This document shows, piece after piece, positions 9,130 to 21,888 of a stretch of 64,000 nt of DNA. How positions within the stretch are numbered: the first letter of the stretch is position 1; each line of letters opens with the position of its first letter. Both the position numbers and the translations under genes were made by a program. The stretch is from the NCBI RefSeq assembly GCF_001809535.1, contig NZ_KV797907.1, forward strand, positions 60,304 to 124,303, given 5' to 3'. Origin of the DNA: Aerococcus sp. HMSC062A02. Its GTDB lineage: Bacteria > Bacillota > Bacilli > Lactobacillales > Aerococcaceae. The notes beneath the pieces are model-generated. The model did no database searches. It was not told where the DNA came from and was given only the letters and a program-made list of their open reading frames with translations.

Positions 9130-10299
9130 ATGTCAATCAAGAAATTTATTTTAATAATGATGAGCGCCCTGACGTTGGGAGCCTGCTCCACTCGAGCAAC
9201 CCAACCAGCTAGTGGGGAGCAAGAAGAATACGACACCATTAAAATTGGAGGAAATCTGGAATTATCAGGTGGGGTGTCGGCCTACGGGATTGTTCAAAAT
9301 AACGCCATTAAACTAGCCGTCGATGAGAAGAACGCTCAAGGTGGGGTTAACGGCAAACAAATCGAATATGAAGAGTATGACAATAAGTCTGCTCCAGAAG
9401 AAGTGACCACGGGGGCTGCTCGCTTGGTTGACTTAGAAGATGTTGCTGTCCTCTTAGGGCCGGCAACGACGGGGAGTGTTGAGGCTCAGATTCCAATTGC
9501 CCTGCAGAGCCAAACCCCAATGATTACCCCGACTGCGACGGGGGATACCATCACCCTAGATAACGAAGACAAGACCCTGCCAGAAGTCTTCCGGACCTGC
9601 TTTCAAGACTCTTTCCAAGGGGCCGCCTTAGGAGCCTTCGCCAACCAAAAAGGCTTCCAAAAAGCAGCAATTATTAAAGATAATGGCTCAGATTATGGCC
9701 AAAACTTAGCCGATGAATTCAAAAATACCTATAAGGGTGAAATTGTAGCGGATGAAAGTTATGTGACCAAGGAGACGGACTTTAGCGCCATCTTGACCAA
9801 TGTGAAGCGCCAGAATGCGGATGTGATCTTCGTGGCAGGTTATTATGAAGAAGCGGGTCCCTTGATTAAGCAAGCCCGGGAAATGGGCATTCAAGCTGCA
9901 ATCCTAGGGCCTGATGGTTTTGGTAATGAAGAAATTGTAAACTTGGCTGGTAAGAAGAATTTTACCGATATTTACTATGCAGCCCACTTTGTTGCCGACG
10001 AGAATTCACCCCAGCGGACCAAGGACTTCATGAATAATTACAAGGCCAAATACGGGACAGAGCCTGATATGTTCGCGGCTCTCGCTTACGATGCCGCTTA
10101 CCTTGCCTTTGACGCCATGGAGCGTGCCGGTTCAGACAAGCGGGAAGATGTGCGTCAAGCTCTGGAAGAAACCAAAGATTTTGAAGGGATTACTGGGACC
10201 TTCTCAATTGACGACAAGCATAATACAGTGAAGACAGCCTTTATCCTAGAGGCTAAGGATGGAAAGGTCGTTGATTCAACAGCGATTGATCCAGAATAA
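9130..10299 (+). CDS. livJ: Branched-chain amino-acid ABC transporter, substrate-binding lipoprotein
   Basis: A 389-residue periplasmic-type binding protein of the LivJ/Peripla_BP_6 family. A signal peptide ends in the lipobox LGAC (about residues 17-20), so it is anchored outside the membrane by a lipidated Cys. The start at 9130 is set by CAAGGAGG 6 nt upstream; an in-frame start at 9076 has no ribosome site and would bury the signal peptide. Motifs such as GGNLELSGG and LLGPATTGSV are typical of the hydrophobic amino-acid-binding clade. It is the first gene of the liv operon and is followed by a stable hairpin. Confidence 0.92.
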   Translation: MSIKKFILIMMSALTLGACSTRATQPASGEQEEYDTIKIGGNLELSGGVSAYGIVQNNAIKLAVDEKNAQGGVNGKQIEYEEYDNKSAPEEVTTGAARLVDLEDVAVLLGPATTGSVEAQIPIALQSQTPMITPTATGDTITLDNEDKTLPEVFRTCFQDSFQGAALGAFANQKGFQKAAIIKDNGSDYGQNLADEFKNTYKGEIVADESYVTKETDFSAILTNVKRQNADVIFVAGYYEEAGPLIKQAREMGIQAAILGPDGFGNEEIVNLAGKKNFTDIYYAAHFVADENSPQRTKDFMNNYKAKYGTEPDMFAALAYDAAYLAFDAMERAGSDKREDVRQALEETKDFEGITGTFSIDDKHNTVKTAFILEAKDGKVVDSTAIDPE

Positions 10300-10331
10300 G
10301 ACAAGTTCATGAGACCAAGTGGACAGGACAC

Positions 10332-10376
10332 CAAAGAGAGACGCGTGCTTTCCAGGTGAACTGTCTTCTCTCTTTG
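10332..10376 (+). other. Intercistronic hairpin between livJ and livH
   Basis: CAAAGAGAGA (10332-10341) pairs perfectly with TCTCTCTTTG (10367-10376) around a 25-nt loop. No T-run follows, so it is more likely an mRNA-stabilising or 3'-protecting hairpin than a terminator. It could raise the binding-protein level relative to the permease genes. Confidence 0.6.
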
Positions 10377-10425
10377 ATAGTGAGTGGTCGTAAACTGATC
10401 AGTTATAAAAGGAGGACGGATCAAA

Positions 10426-11304
10426 GTGGCTAATTTCTTTCAACAATTAATTAATGGGGTATCGCTCGGGAGCATCTACGCCCTGATGGCTTTGGGCTAT
10501 ACCATGGTATACGGCATTATTGGGCTAATTAACTTTGCCCACGGGGATATTTATATGGTGGGGGCTTTCGTTGGCTTTAGTTTGGTAACACAGACAGGTC
10601 TCGGAGTTTTGCCAAGTATCTTAATTGCCATGATTTTTACAGCAATTTTGGGGATGATTGTCGAACGTCTGGCTTATAAGCCCCTGCGTGGTCAAGCTCG
10701 GATTTCAGCCTTGATCACAGCAATCGGTGTTTCTTATCTCTTACAGAATGTCATGATTTATTTGGTGGGGCCTGAAGTTCGGGCTTTCCCGACTAACTTG
10801 CCCAACTACAGTTTACAGATTGGCTCTGTCGCCGTGAGTACTCAACAGCTTTTAATTTTAATCGTTACTATTATCCTGATGGCAGGCCTCCAATTTACCG
10901 TTCAAAAAACCAAAATGGGCCAGGCGATGCGGGCGGTTTCCGTTGATGAGACAGCTGCCCGTTTGATGGGGATTAATGTCGACCATGTGATTTCCTTTAC
11001 CTTCGCCTTGGGTTCTGCCTTGGCTGGTGCTGGTGGGGTCTTAGTTGGGATTTACTACAACTCTATTTCACCGCTGATGGGGCTTACCCCAGGGATCAAG
11101 GCCTTCGTTGCGGCGGTGCTTGGTGGGATCGGCTCGATTCCAGGTGCCATGGTAGGCGGCCTTTTGATCGGCTGTATTGAAACCATGGTCTCCATGATCG
11201 GCTTGTCAACCTGGAAGGATGCCGTAGTTTATGGCGTATTAATTGTTATCTTACTGATGAAACCAACCGGAATCTTCGGTAAGACAGTTAAAGAGAAAGT
11301 GTAG
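10426..11304 (+). CDS. livH: Branched-chain amino-acid ABC transporter permease LivH
   Basis: A 292-residue polytopic permease with about eight helices. It opens with the FFQQLINGVSLGSIYALMAL motif characteristic of LivH and contains the EAA-like region RAVSVDETAARLMGI, which docks the ATPases. Translation begins at GTG after AAAGGAGGAC. It forms the inner-membrane channel with LivM. Confidence 0.93.
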   Translation: MANFFQQLINGVSLGSIYALMALGYTMVYGIIGLINFAHGDIYMVGAFVGFSLVTQTGLGVLPSILIAMIFTAILGMIVERLAYKPLRGQARISALITAIGVSYLLQNVMIYLVGPEVRAFPTNLPNYSLQIGSVAVSTQQLLILIVTIILMAGLQFTVQKTKMGQAMRAVSVDETAARLMGINVDHVISFTFALGSALAGAGGVLVGIYYNSISPLMGLTPGIKAFVAAVLGGIGSIPGAMVGGLLIGCIETMVSMIGLSTWKDAVVYGVLIVILLMKPTGIFGKTVKEKV

Positions 11305-11312
11305 GTGGTTTT

Positions 11313-12299
11313 ATGAGAACGAACAGTTGGGCTAAAAATTTCTTTACTAAGTCGAGTCTGTCATGGATAGGTCTTATTGTTGGGGTCTTTGCCTTTATCT
11401 TAGCCTCTTATTGGACGGGACAAGTCACTGCCTTTACACAGAATATCCTGATGAAGATTGGTATTAATATTATTCTTGCGGTGGGACTGAACTTGATTGT
11501 CGGCTATGCTGGTCAGTTCTCCTTGGGACACGCCGGATTTATGGCAATCGGGGCTTACAGTGCCGCCCTAGTTTCCAAGGCTATCCCAGGTGTCCAAGGG
11601 ATGTTCCTAGGCATGGGCCTAGGCCTCGTGATTACTTTTGTCCTCGCCCTAGTGGTTGGGATTCCCACCCTGCGCTTGCGTGGGGACTACCTGGCTATTG
11701 CTACTTTGGGGATTGCGGAAATTATCCGGATTACCATTATGAACCTCGAGATTACTAATGGGGCAGCCGGGATTGCTGGGATCCCACAAAATGTTAACTG
11801 GATCACCCTCTATGTCTTTGTTGTCATTACGACTTTGATTATTGTGAACTTTATCCACTCCAGTCCAGGGCGGGCAATGATTGCCGTCCGTGAAGATGAG
11901 ATTGCCGCGGAATCAGTTGGCCTACAGACGACCCGCTATAAGACCATTGCCTTTGTCTTAGGGGCTTTGACTGCAAGTATTGCTGGGACTCTCTATGCTT
12001 CTTACTTTGGCGTGATTACACCGGGCCAATTTACCTTCCAAAAATCTATTGATATCTTAATTATTGTTGTTTTCGGGGGAATTGGTTCGATCACGGGGAG
12101 CTTCGCGGCTGCCATTCTCTTAGAGCTACTGAACGTTATCCTAGCGCCTTACGGTCAGTTGCGGATGATTGTTTATTCCCTAGCCATTATTGCCATTATG
12201 ATCTTTAAACCATCTGGCCTGATGGGAGAATTTGAACTGCGTTTTTCACCTTTCTTTAAACAGAAGAAACAATATTCTAAATTGAAAAAGGAGGATTAA
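11313..12299 (+). CDS. livM: Branched-chain amino-acid ABC transporter permease LivM
   Basis: A 328-residue polytopic permease with the LivM hallmarks GINIILAVGLNLIVGYAGQF and GHAGFMAIGAYSAAL, and the ATPase-contact region AVREDEIAAESVGL. It starts 8 nt after livH and ends 1 nt before livG. The basic C-terminal tail (FFKQKKQYSKLKKED) is cytoplasmic by the positive-inside rule. Confidence 0.93.
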   Translation: MRTNSWAKNFFTKSSLSWIGLIVGVFAFILASYWTGQVTAFTQNILMKIGINIILAVGLNLIVGYAGQFSLGHAGFMAIGAYSAALVSKAIPGVQGMFLGMGLGLVITFVLALVVGIPTLRLRGDYLAIATLGIAEIIRITIMNLEITNGAAGIAGIPQNVNWITLYVFVVITTLIIVNFIHSSPGRAMIAVREDEIAAESVGLQTTRYKTIAFVLGALTASIAGTLYASYFGVITPGQFTFQKSIDILIIVVFGGIGSITGSFAAAILLELLNVILAPYGQLRMIVYSLAIIAIMIFKPSGLMGEFELRFSPFFKQKKQYSKLKKED

Positions 12300-12300
12300 G

Positions 12301-13065
12301 ATGACTTTGCTAAAAGTAAATCAATTGACCAAAACATTTGGTGGTCTGACGGCTGTCTCCGACGTCAATTTAGAAATCGAGAGTAATGAACTAATTGGTT
12401 TGATCGGTCCAAACGGGGCTGGGAAGACCACACTCTTTAACCTGATTACTGGGGTTTACGAACCGACCAGCGGCAATATTGAATTGGCTGGCCAAGATAT
12501 CTCCGGAGCGAAACCTGAGAAGATTAACCAGGCAGGTATCGGCCGGACCTTCCAGAATATTCGACTCTTTGCTAATCTAACGGTTTTAGAGAATGTATTG
12601 ATTGCCCTCCATACAGAACATGGGGCTGGCTTCTTAACTAGTGTCTTGCGTTTACCCGCTTACTACCGGAATCGCAACCAGCTCTACCGCCGGGCCATCG
12701 AACTGCTCGAAGTCTTTAACCTAGAAGATCTAGCTAATGAGAAGGCTAAGAACCTCGCTTATGGGCAGCAGCGGCGTTTGGAAATTGTGCGGGCCTTGGC
12801 AACTGAACCGAAGTTACTCTTCCTGGATGAACCAGCTGCCGGGATGAATCCGCGTGAAACGGCAGAATTAACCGAATTAATCCACCGCATCAAGGATGAA
12901 TTGGGGATTACAGTAGTCTTGATTGAGCATGACATGTCCTTGGTTATGAATATTTGCGAACGTATCTATGTTCTAGAATACGGTAAGGTGATTGCAGAAG
13001 GGAACCCAGAAGAAATTCAATCGGATGACCGCGTGATTAAAGCATACCTAGGAGGTGTCGATTAA
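12301..13065 (+). CDS. livG: Branched-chain amino-acid ABC transporter ATPase LivG
   Basis: A 254-residue ATPase. It has Walker [10 protein letters not shown], the LivG-specific signature variant [15 protein letters not shown], Walker [14 protein letters not shown] and the H-loop IEHDMSLVM. The ribosome site is AAAAAGGAGG, 6 nt before the ATG. It pairs with LivF to energise LivHM. Confidence 0.94.
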   Translation: MTLLKVNQLTKTFGGLTAVSDVNLEIESNELIGLIGPNGAGKTTLFNLITGVYEPTSGNIELAGQDISGAKPEKINQAGIGRTFQNIRLFANLTVLENVLIALHTEHGAGFLTSVLRLPAYYRNRNQLYRRAIELLEVFNLEDLANEKAKNLAYGQQRRLEIVRALATEPKLLFLDEPAAGMNPRETAELTELIHRIKDELGITVVLIEHDMSLVMNICERIYVLEYGKVIAEGNPEEIQSDDRVIKAYLGGVD

Positions 13066-13066
13066 A

Positions 13067-13774
13067 ATGTTAGATATCCGAGATATCCATGTCTCATACG
13101 GCATGATTGAGGCTCTCAAAGGAATTGACCTCAAAGTTGAAGAAGGACAGATTGTTTCCTTGATTGGTTCGAATGGGGCGGGTAAGACGACGACACTCAA
13201 GACCATCTCAGGTCTCTTGCGGCCCACAACAGGGGAAATCCTATTTGAAGGCAAGCCCTTACAGAAGATGTCGACCATTCAAATCGTCCGCAATGGAATT
13301 TTACAGGTACCAGAAGGCCGTCATGTCTTCCCTAAGATGACCGTCTATGAAAACCTCTTGATGGGCGCTTATTCACGGACCGACCGTTTACAAATCATTG
13401 AAGATATTGAACATATGTTTGAATTCTTCCCCATTCTAAAGGAGCGCTTGAACCAAGATGCGGCGACCCTTTCCGGTGGGGAACAGCAGATGCTAGCTAT
13501 GGCCCGAGCTCTGATGGCCAAGCCAAGGTTACTCTTGCTCGATGAGCCTTCTATGGGGCTTGCGCCGATTATTATCCAACAAATCTTTGAGATTATCCAA
13601 AAGATCCACAAAGAAGAAGGGACAACCGTGCTTTTGATTGAACAGAATGCCAAGTCTGCCTTGGAGATCTCTGACTATGCCTATGTGCTTGAAGTCGGCC
13701 GGATTACGGCAGAAGGTCGCGGTAGCGAACTCTTAGATTCAGAAGAAGTCCAAAAAGCCTATCTGGGCGGCTAG
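13067..13774 (+). CDS. livF: Branched-chain amino-acid ABC transporter ATPase LivF
   Basis: A 236-residue ATPase. It has Walker A GSNGAGKTT, signature LSGGEQQMLAMARAL, Walker B LLLLDEPSMGLAP and the LivF-typical VPEGRHVFPKMTV. The ATG at 13067, 9 nt after AGGAGGTG, begins MLDIRDIHVSYG as in relatives. A GTG at 13055 overlapping livG is in frame but lacks spacing for a ribosome site. It is the last gene of the operon. Confidence 0.94.
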   Translation: MLDIRDIHVSYGMIEALKGIDLKVEEGQIVSLIGSNGAGKTTTLKTISGLLRPTTGEILFEGKPLQKMSTIQIVRNGILQVPEGRHVFPKMTVYENLLMGAYSRTDRLQIIEDIEHMFEFFPILKERLNQDAATLSGGEQQMLAMARALMAKPRLLLLDEPSMGLAPIIIQQIFEIIQKIHKEEGTTVLLIEQNAKSALEISDYAYVLEVGRITAEGRGSELLDSEEVQKAYLGG

Positions 13775-13788
13775 CAATCCTCCCATTC

Positions 13789-13836
13789 ACTGCATCCTTG
13801 CAGGCATTCTGCCTGGGTAAAGGGTGCAGTTTTTTA
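13789..13836 (+). terminator. Terminator of the liv operon
   Basis: The outer stem ACTGCA (13789-13794) / TGCAGT (13825-13830), with an inner GCAGGCA/TGCCTG hairpin, is followed by TTTTTT. Confidence 0.75.
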
Positions 13837-13907
13837 CTTGATGGGTGGGGGAGTAAAGTTTCTTTTTCTTGTTCAATTGTGTAAAATAGAAGGGAAGGAG
13901 GAATGCT

Positions 13908-14549
13908 ATGGCAAAGCGCAAAAAGTCTCGATTAAAAAGAATTAAATTATGGAAGCAGCCAGCTCGCTCGCGGAGGCAGAAAATCCTCCTAGGGGCGCTT
14001 TTTGTCTTTGCGCTAGGGCTCCTAATTTGGCCATCTATAAGATTAGAGAGTCATGAGGAAGATCAGACGACAGAGGAATTTTTGGATGAGATTGGTCAGT
14101 ATGCGGCTGCCAATGCCGACAAGTCGGGCGTCCTACCTAGCTTGGTTGTGGCTCAAGCAGCGATTGAGTCGGACTTTGGCCGTAGCCAGCTCGCCCGCGA
14201 CTATAATAACCTTTTTGGGCGGAAGGCTTATGGGAGTGAGCGGGCGGTCAACTTGCCAACCCAGGAATATACGGCGGCTGGTTATGAGACGGTGGAGGCC
14301 CCCTTTAAGGTCTACCCTTCTTGGAAGGCAGCAGTAACTGACCATGGGCGTTTGATGCAGGAGGGAACCGATTGGAACCCAGACCTCTACCTGCCAGTGC
14401 GTCAAGCTGAAGATTACAAGACAGCGGCTTACGCCTTGCAGGAAGCAGGTTATGCAACAGATCCTCACTATGCAGAAAAATTAATTGAAATCATCGAAAG
14501 CTATGGTTTAACAAAATATGATAACTTAGATAAAAATACAATATTTTAA
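13908..14549 (+). CDS. Membrane-anchored glucosaminidase (FlgJ/Bax-type muramidase domain)
   Basis: A 213-residue protein with a very basic N-terminus, one transmembrane helix (about 25-43) and an extracellular glucosaminidase domain. The domain shows the conserved LVVAQAAIESDFGRSQLA block with the catalytic Glu in IESDFG, then NNLFGRKAY and the YPSWKAAVTDHG region. Such enzymes cut the glycan strand of peptidoglycan for wall turnover or daughter-cell separation. AAGGAGGAA precedes the ATG. It is monocistronic between the liv operon and a GntR regulator. Family assignment is good; substrate detail is inferred. Confidence 0.85.
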   Translation: MAKRKKSRLKRIKLWKQPARSRRQKILLGALFVFALGLLIWPSIRLESHEEDQTTEEFLDEIGQYAAANADKSGVLPSLVVAQAAIESDFGRSQLARDYNNLFGRKAYGSERAVNLPTQEYTAAGYETVEAPFKVYPSWKAAVTDHGRLMQEGTDWNPDLYLPVRQAEDYKTAAYALQEAGYATDPHYAEKLIEIIESYGLTKYDNLDKNTIF

Positions 14550-14552
14550 ACT

Positions 14553-14580
14553 TTGCATTTTTAATTCTTTGTGCTATATT
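14553..14580 (+). promoter_or_regulatory. Promoter of the GntR regulator gene
   Basis: TTGCAT (14553-14558), 16 nt, TATATT (14575-14580), with TGC directly before the -10 (extended -10). It overlaps the end of the glucosaminidase transcript. Confidence 0.6.
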
Positions 14581-14625
14581 AAAAGTAAGTTAAAATCAAC
14601 TAACAGTCGATTGGAGGGGAATTTG

Positions 14626-15282
14626 GTGGCCAAGACGCAAAGCTATAAAGATACTGCTTATGAGTATCTTAAAGAACGTATAGATAATAATATTTTGTTG
14701 CCTGATACCCACTTGAAGGAAGTTGAAATCGCCAACAAGTTAGGGATGAGCCGGACGCCTGTACGTCGTGCAATGGCCCAACTTGAAGAAGAAGGTTATG
14801 TTAAGATTGAACCTTATAAGGGAGCGGTTGTAATCAAATCTTCTTTAACTTCAACGGCTATTGTCGAGCGGCTACAGTTTGTTGAGCTGATGGCTATGCA
14901 CTTATTCCAACACATGCAAAATAAGGATATTCATGTAGACAAGGAAGAATTGCATGAGATAGTTGAAGAAATGGAACGGGGACGAGAGTCGGAAGATGAT
15001 GCAACTTATTATGCGGCAGAGTTCAAGCTCTTTCGCTTTTTAGCCTTCTATCATTCCAACTCCTACTTCCGTCAAATTGGCTTAAGTACCATTGCCACCT
15101 TGCATGAACTTTACTTAAAAAATGTCAAAGCAGACCAACGGAATTTCGCAAAAGAACGGAATGAAACCTCGGACGTTTATCCCGAATTCATCCGTGCCAT
15201 AGAAGAAGCAGACTATCCCAACGCCCGCAAACAAGTAAGAATCTGGATGAACCAACTCATACTCAACCAAATCAATAGTTAA
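14626..15282 (+). CDS. GntR-family transcriptional regulator (FadR/FCD subfamily)
   Basis: A 218-residue regulator. An N-terminal winged helix (about 8-68, with LKEVEIANKLGMSRTPVRRA) is followed by an all-helical ligand-binding FCD-type domain. I take the GTG at 14626 as start because GGAGG ends 8 nt upstream; TTG at 14623 is an alternative. FCD regulators sense small organic acids. No metabolic gene is adjacent, so the target is unknown. It is followed by the structured repeat block. Confidence 0.85.
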   Translation: MAKTQSYKDTAYEYLKERIDNNILLPDTHLKEVEIANKLGMSRTPVRRAMAQLEEEGYVKIEPYKGAVVIKSSLTSTAIVERLQFVELMAMHLFQHMQNKDIHVDKEELHEIVEEMERGRESEDDATYYAAEFKLFRFLAFYHSNSYFRQIGLSTIATLHELYLKNVKADQRNFAKERNETSDVYPEFIRAIEEADYPNARKQVRIWMNQLILNQINS

Positions 15283-15283
15283 C

Positions 15284-15590
15284 GGAGGGTGTGAGGGAGC
15301 GCTGTTAGAAGAGGAGCCACTTCTGCGCGCCCGAACCCGACTATAGGGTGTGAGCAGAGGCGTTCAGAAAGGAATGACTGGAGGCAAAAGCCAGAGAAGG
15401 CTGAAGGCCTTCGACGGACTTTTATGAAGAGGAGCCCTTTCTGCATCCTCGAACCCAACTAAGCAGGGTGTGAGAGGATGCGGGAGAAAGGGACCTCTGG
15501 AGTAAAAGGCAAGAGAAGGCTATGAGCCTTCGACGAACTTTTATGAAGAGGAGCCCTATCTGCATCCTCGAACCCAACTAAAGTAAAGCT
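15284..15590. repeat. Tandem structured intergenic repeat block (two full units and one truncated)
   Basis: The 9-mer GGGTGTGAG recurs at 15287, 15346 and 15466, defining a truncated first unit (59 nt) and two units of about 120 nt. The units share AGAGAAGGC, CTTCGACG, ACTTTTATGAAGAGGAGCCC and TCTGC-TCGAACCC blocks. Each full unit has a perfect 6-bp hairpin GAAGGC/GCCTTC (15396-15412 and 15515-15531) whose loops differ (TGAAG, TATGA). Across the junction of the two units, CCCTTTCT-GCATCCTC (15435-15450) can pair with GAGGATGC (15474-15481) and AGAAAGGG (15485-15492), enclosing GAACCCAACTAAGCAGGGTGTG. No plausible coding frame with a ribosome site is seen. The 424-nt gap between the GntR gene and pcrA holds only this block, a terminator and the pcrA leader. 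Confidence 0.8.
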
Positions 15591-15596
15591 ACCCCA

Positions 15597-15625
15597 AAAG
15601 AAGGCCTTTGATCAGGCCTTTTTTC
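15597..15625 (+). terminator. Rho-independent terminator upstream of pcrA
   Basis: AAGGCCT (15601-15607) / AGGCCTT (15614-15620) with loop TTGATC, followed by a T-run and preceded by an A-rich flank. It separates the repeat block from pcrA. Confidence 0.85.
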
Positions 15626-15706
15626 TTGTCTTGATAGGCCCCTGGTGATTGAAGGGGCGAGGGATAAATGATAGACTTGAGAAGTATTTAGTGAAGGGAG
15701 ACTAAG

Positions 15707-20196
<4,490 letters not shown>

Positions 20197-20218
20197 AGAC
20201 CTGGCCAGAGAATTATGC

Positions 20219-20224
20219 TAAAAT
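20219..20224 (+). promoter_or_regulatory. Possible extended -10 element ahead of camS
   Basis: TATGC-TAAAAT (TGn extended -10) lies 40 nt before the camS start and 23 nt after ligA. No convincing -35 is present, so camS may have its own weak promoter besides read-through. Confidence 0.35.
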
Positions 20225-20263
20225 AAGAGAAACTAGTTTTTAGAATAAGGGGAAAAATGAGTC

Positions 20264-21397
20264 ATGAAACGATTACACCATAAATTGGGCTTGCTCGCCT
20301 GTCTGGCCCTGGCTCTCGCGGGCTGCCAGGGCCCAGACCAAGTCGAGGAAGGTCAGGCCCAGGAGAACAGTGGGCAAGCCTCGCAAGCTGAAGAACAAGA
20401 TGTCCCGGCTCTTTCCATTAACCATTACCCAGCTGCGATTGAAGATGGCCATTATAAGATGAGTGAGAGTCGGGGCTTGATGGCCCGGCCAAGTTCAGAA
20501 GCCAACCTACGCAACTTTGAAGAGGGCCTCTACCGGATCGCAGAGGGGCAATTCTCGACGGAAGAATATTATTTCCAAGAAGGTCAGTTGATTACACGAG
20601 AAATGGCCAACCAGTGGTTAGGGGCTAAGACTAAAGACAATCCAGAGGGGCTCAACCCCGAAGGCAGTGCTTCGGATAAGCGAGAAGATTACCAGCCTAA
20701 GTATCTCAACAGTATTCTAGAATATAATTTTATGAAAAAAGACGATGAAGATAACTATCAGCTTGAAGGAGTCACTATTGGTTTAGCTCTCAATTCAGAA
20801 GATACCTTCAGCAATGGAGAAAGCCAGGAAAAAATAAGTATCGACAAGGACCAAGCCTTGGAACATGGCAAGCAGATTGCAGAAGAAGTGGTGGCACGGA
20901 TTCGCAAGGATAAAAAATATGCCAAACTTCCTATTCAAGTGGCCCTCTTCTACAATGGTCCTACCGATAGTTTAGCCGGAGGATCTTATGCTTCCGAAGT
21001 GGTTTCGGTAGCCGGGACGGCCTTCTCGGACTGGGAGAACTATGACACCCAGCACTTGGTCTTCGGCGTTGATGATGCAGCGGCTGAAGAGGATAATGTA
21101 GCCTTCGCACGTTTCACTTCCGAAGTTGAAGATTTCTTCCCTCGCCTGAGTGGGATATCTGGGGTAGGAACATATGAAGAAGGACGCTTGAGCCAGATTG
21201 ATATTGAAATCAATACCCAGTTCGATAGCTATTCAGAGCTCGTTGCCCTGGTCCAACATACCATGAACACGGCCAATACAATCTTTAGGAACAATCGAGG
21301 AAGTATTAGCATCCGCGTGGAAGGACCGAGTGGCGTACGTGCCATTATGGAAAGGCAAGCGGGCGAGAATAATTTCACTTATGAAATGATCTCCTAA
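20264..21397 (+). CDS. camS: CamS-family lipoprotein
   Basis: A 377-residue lipoprotein with signal peptide and lipobox LAGC (Cys about residue 21). CamS proteins carry sex-pheromone peptides in their cleaved signal sequence in Staphylococcus and Enterococcus. The mature function is unclear. The domain shows the CamS block GLMARPSSEANLRNFEEGL and a conserved C-terminal part (SIRVEGPSGVRAIMERQAG). The position between ligA and gatC is conserved in Lactobacillales. The region after the signal peptide is acidic and Gln-rich, as in surface-tethered linkers. Confidence 0.9.
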   Translation: MKRLHHKLGLLACLALALAGCQGPDQVEEGQAQENSGQASQAEEQDVPALSINHYPAAIEDGHYKMSESRGLMARPSSEANLRNFEEGLYRIAEGQFSTEEYYFQEGQLITREMANQWLGAKTKDNPEGLNPEGSASDKREDYQPKYLNSILEYNFMKKDDEDNYQLEGVTIGLALNSEDTFSNGESQEKISIDKDQALEHGKQIAEEVVARIRKDKKYAKLPIQVALFYNGPTDSLAGGSYASEVVSVAGTAFSDWENYDTQHLVFGVDDAAAEEDNVAFARFTSEVEDFFPRLSGISGVGTYEEGRLSQIDIEINTQFDSYSELVALVQHTMNTANTIFRNNRGSISIRVEGPSGVRAIMERQAGENNFTYEMIS

Positions 21398-21418
21398 AGA
21401 CTTGTAGGATCCTTGCCG

Positions 21419-21447
21419 TTGTGACCCCTTTCTGATTATGATAAAAT
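21419..21447 (+). promoter_or_regulatory. Promoter of the gatCAB operon, with a structured leader
   Basis: TTGTGA (21419-21424), 17 nt, TAAAAT (21442-21447). The resulting leader of about 130 nt holds two potential hairpins: CTGGA/TCCAG around 21468-21482 and AAGATG-TGG/CCA-CATCTT around 21487-21513. No T-run follows them. Confidence 0.5.
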
Positions 21448-21582
21448 AAGAAGGATGACAGTCTTTGCTGGAGTTTTTCCAGTTAAGATGTGGCCTTGAA
21501 CCACCATCTTTTGCTCAACCAGCTCATTCAAATTTTGACCTAAATGTAATGTTATAAAGTAAGCGACTAAGGAGGCGACAAC

Positions 21583-21888
21583 ATGGAAGTAAACAAAGAT
21601 TTAATTCAGCATGTTGCAAAATTAGCAAAATTATCCTTTACGGATGAGGAAATTGATAAAATTACCGACAAATTCGAAAATATTATCCACATGGTAGACC
21701 AGTTAGAGGAAGTGGATACAACGGATACGCCGATTATGACCTGGGGGATTGACCTGGAAAATGTCTTGCGCGAAGATGAGCCTGTACCAGGCCCTGGCGC
21801 TGACGTGCTCTTGAAGAATGCGCAAACCCCTCGTGATGGTTTTATTGGTGTACCAACAGTTATCGATGAAAGTGAGGACAATGCCTAA
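21583..21888 (+). CDS. gatC: Asp/Glu-tRNA amidotransferase subunit C
   Basis: A 101-residue subunit that wraps around GatA and stabilises the GatCAB complex. It has the conserved [16 protein letters not shown]-terminus and an LREDEP-containing C-terminus. AAGGAGG lies 7 nt before the ATG. GatCAB converts Glu-tRNA(Gln), and often Asp-tRNA(Asn), to the amidated form, so this organism probably lacks GlnRS. Confidence 0.95.
   Translation: MEVNKDLIQHVAKLAKLSFTDEEIDKITDKFENIIHMVDQLEEVDTTDTPIMTWGIDLENVLREDEPVPGPGADVLLKNAQTPRDGFIGVPTVIDESEDNA

Noticed and set aside
13865-13890. WalR box ahead of the glucosaminidase
   Set aside because: TGTTCA and TGTAAA half-sites are present, but the spacing is 4 nt and one half-site is off consensus.
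15284-15590. CRISPR array
   Set aside because: The units are about 120 nt with inner hairpins and no regular short repeats with unique spacers, and there is no cas gene.
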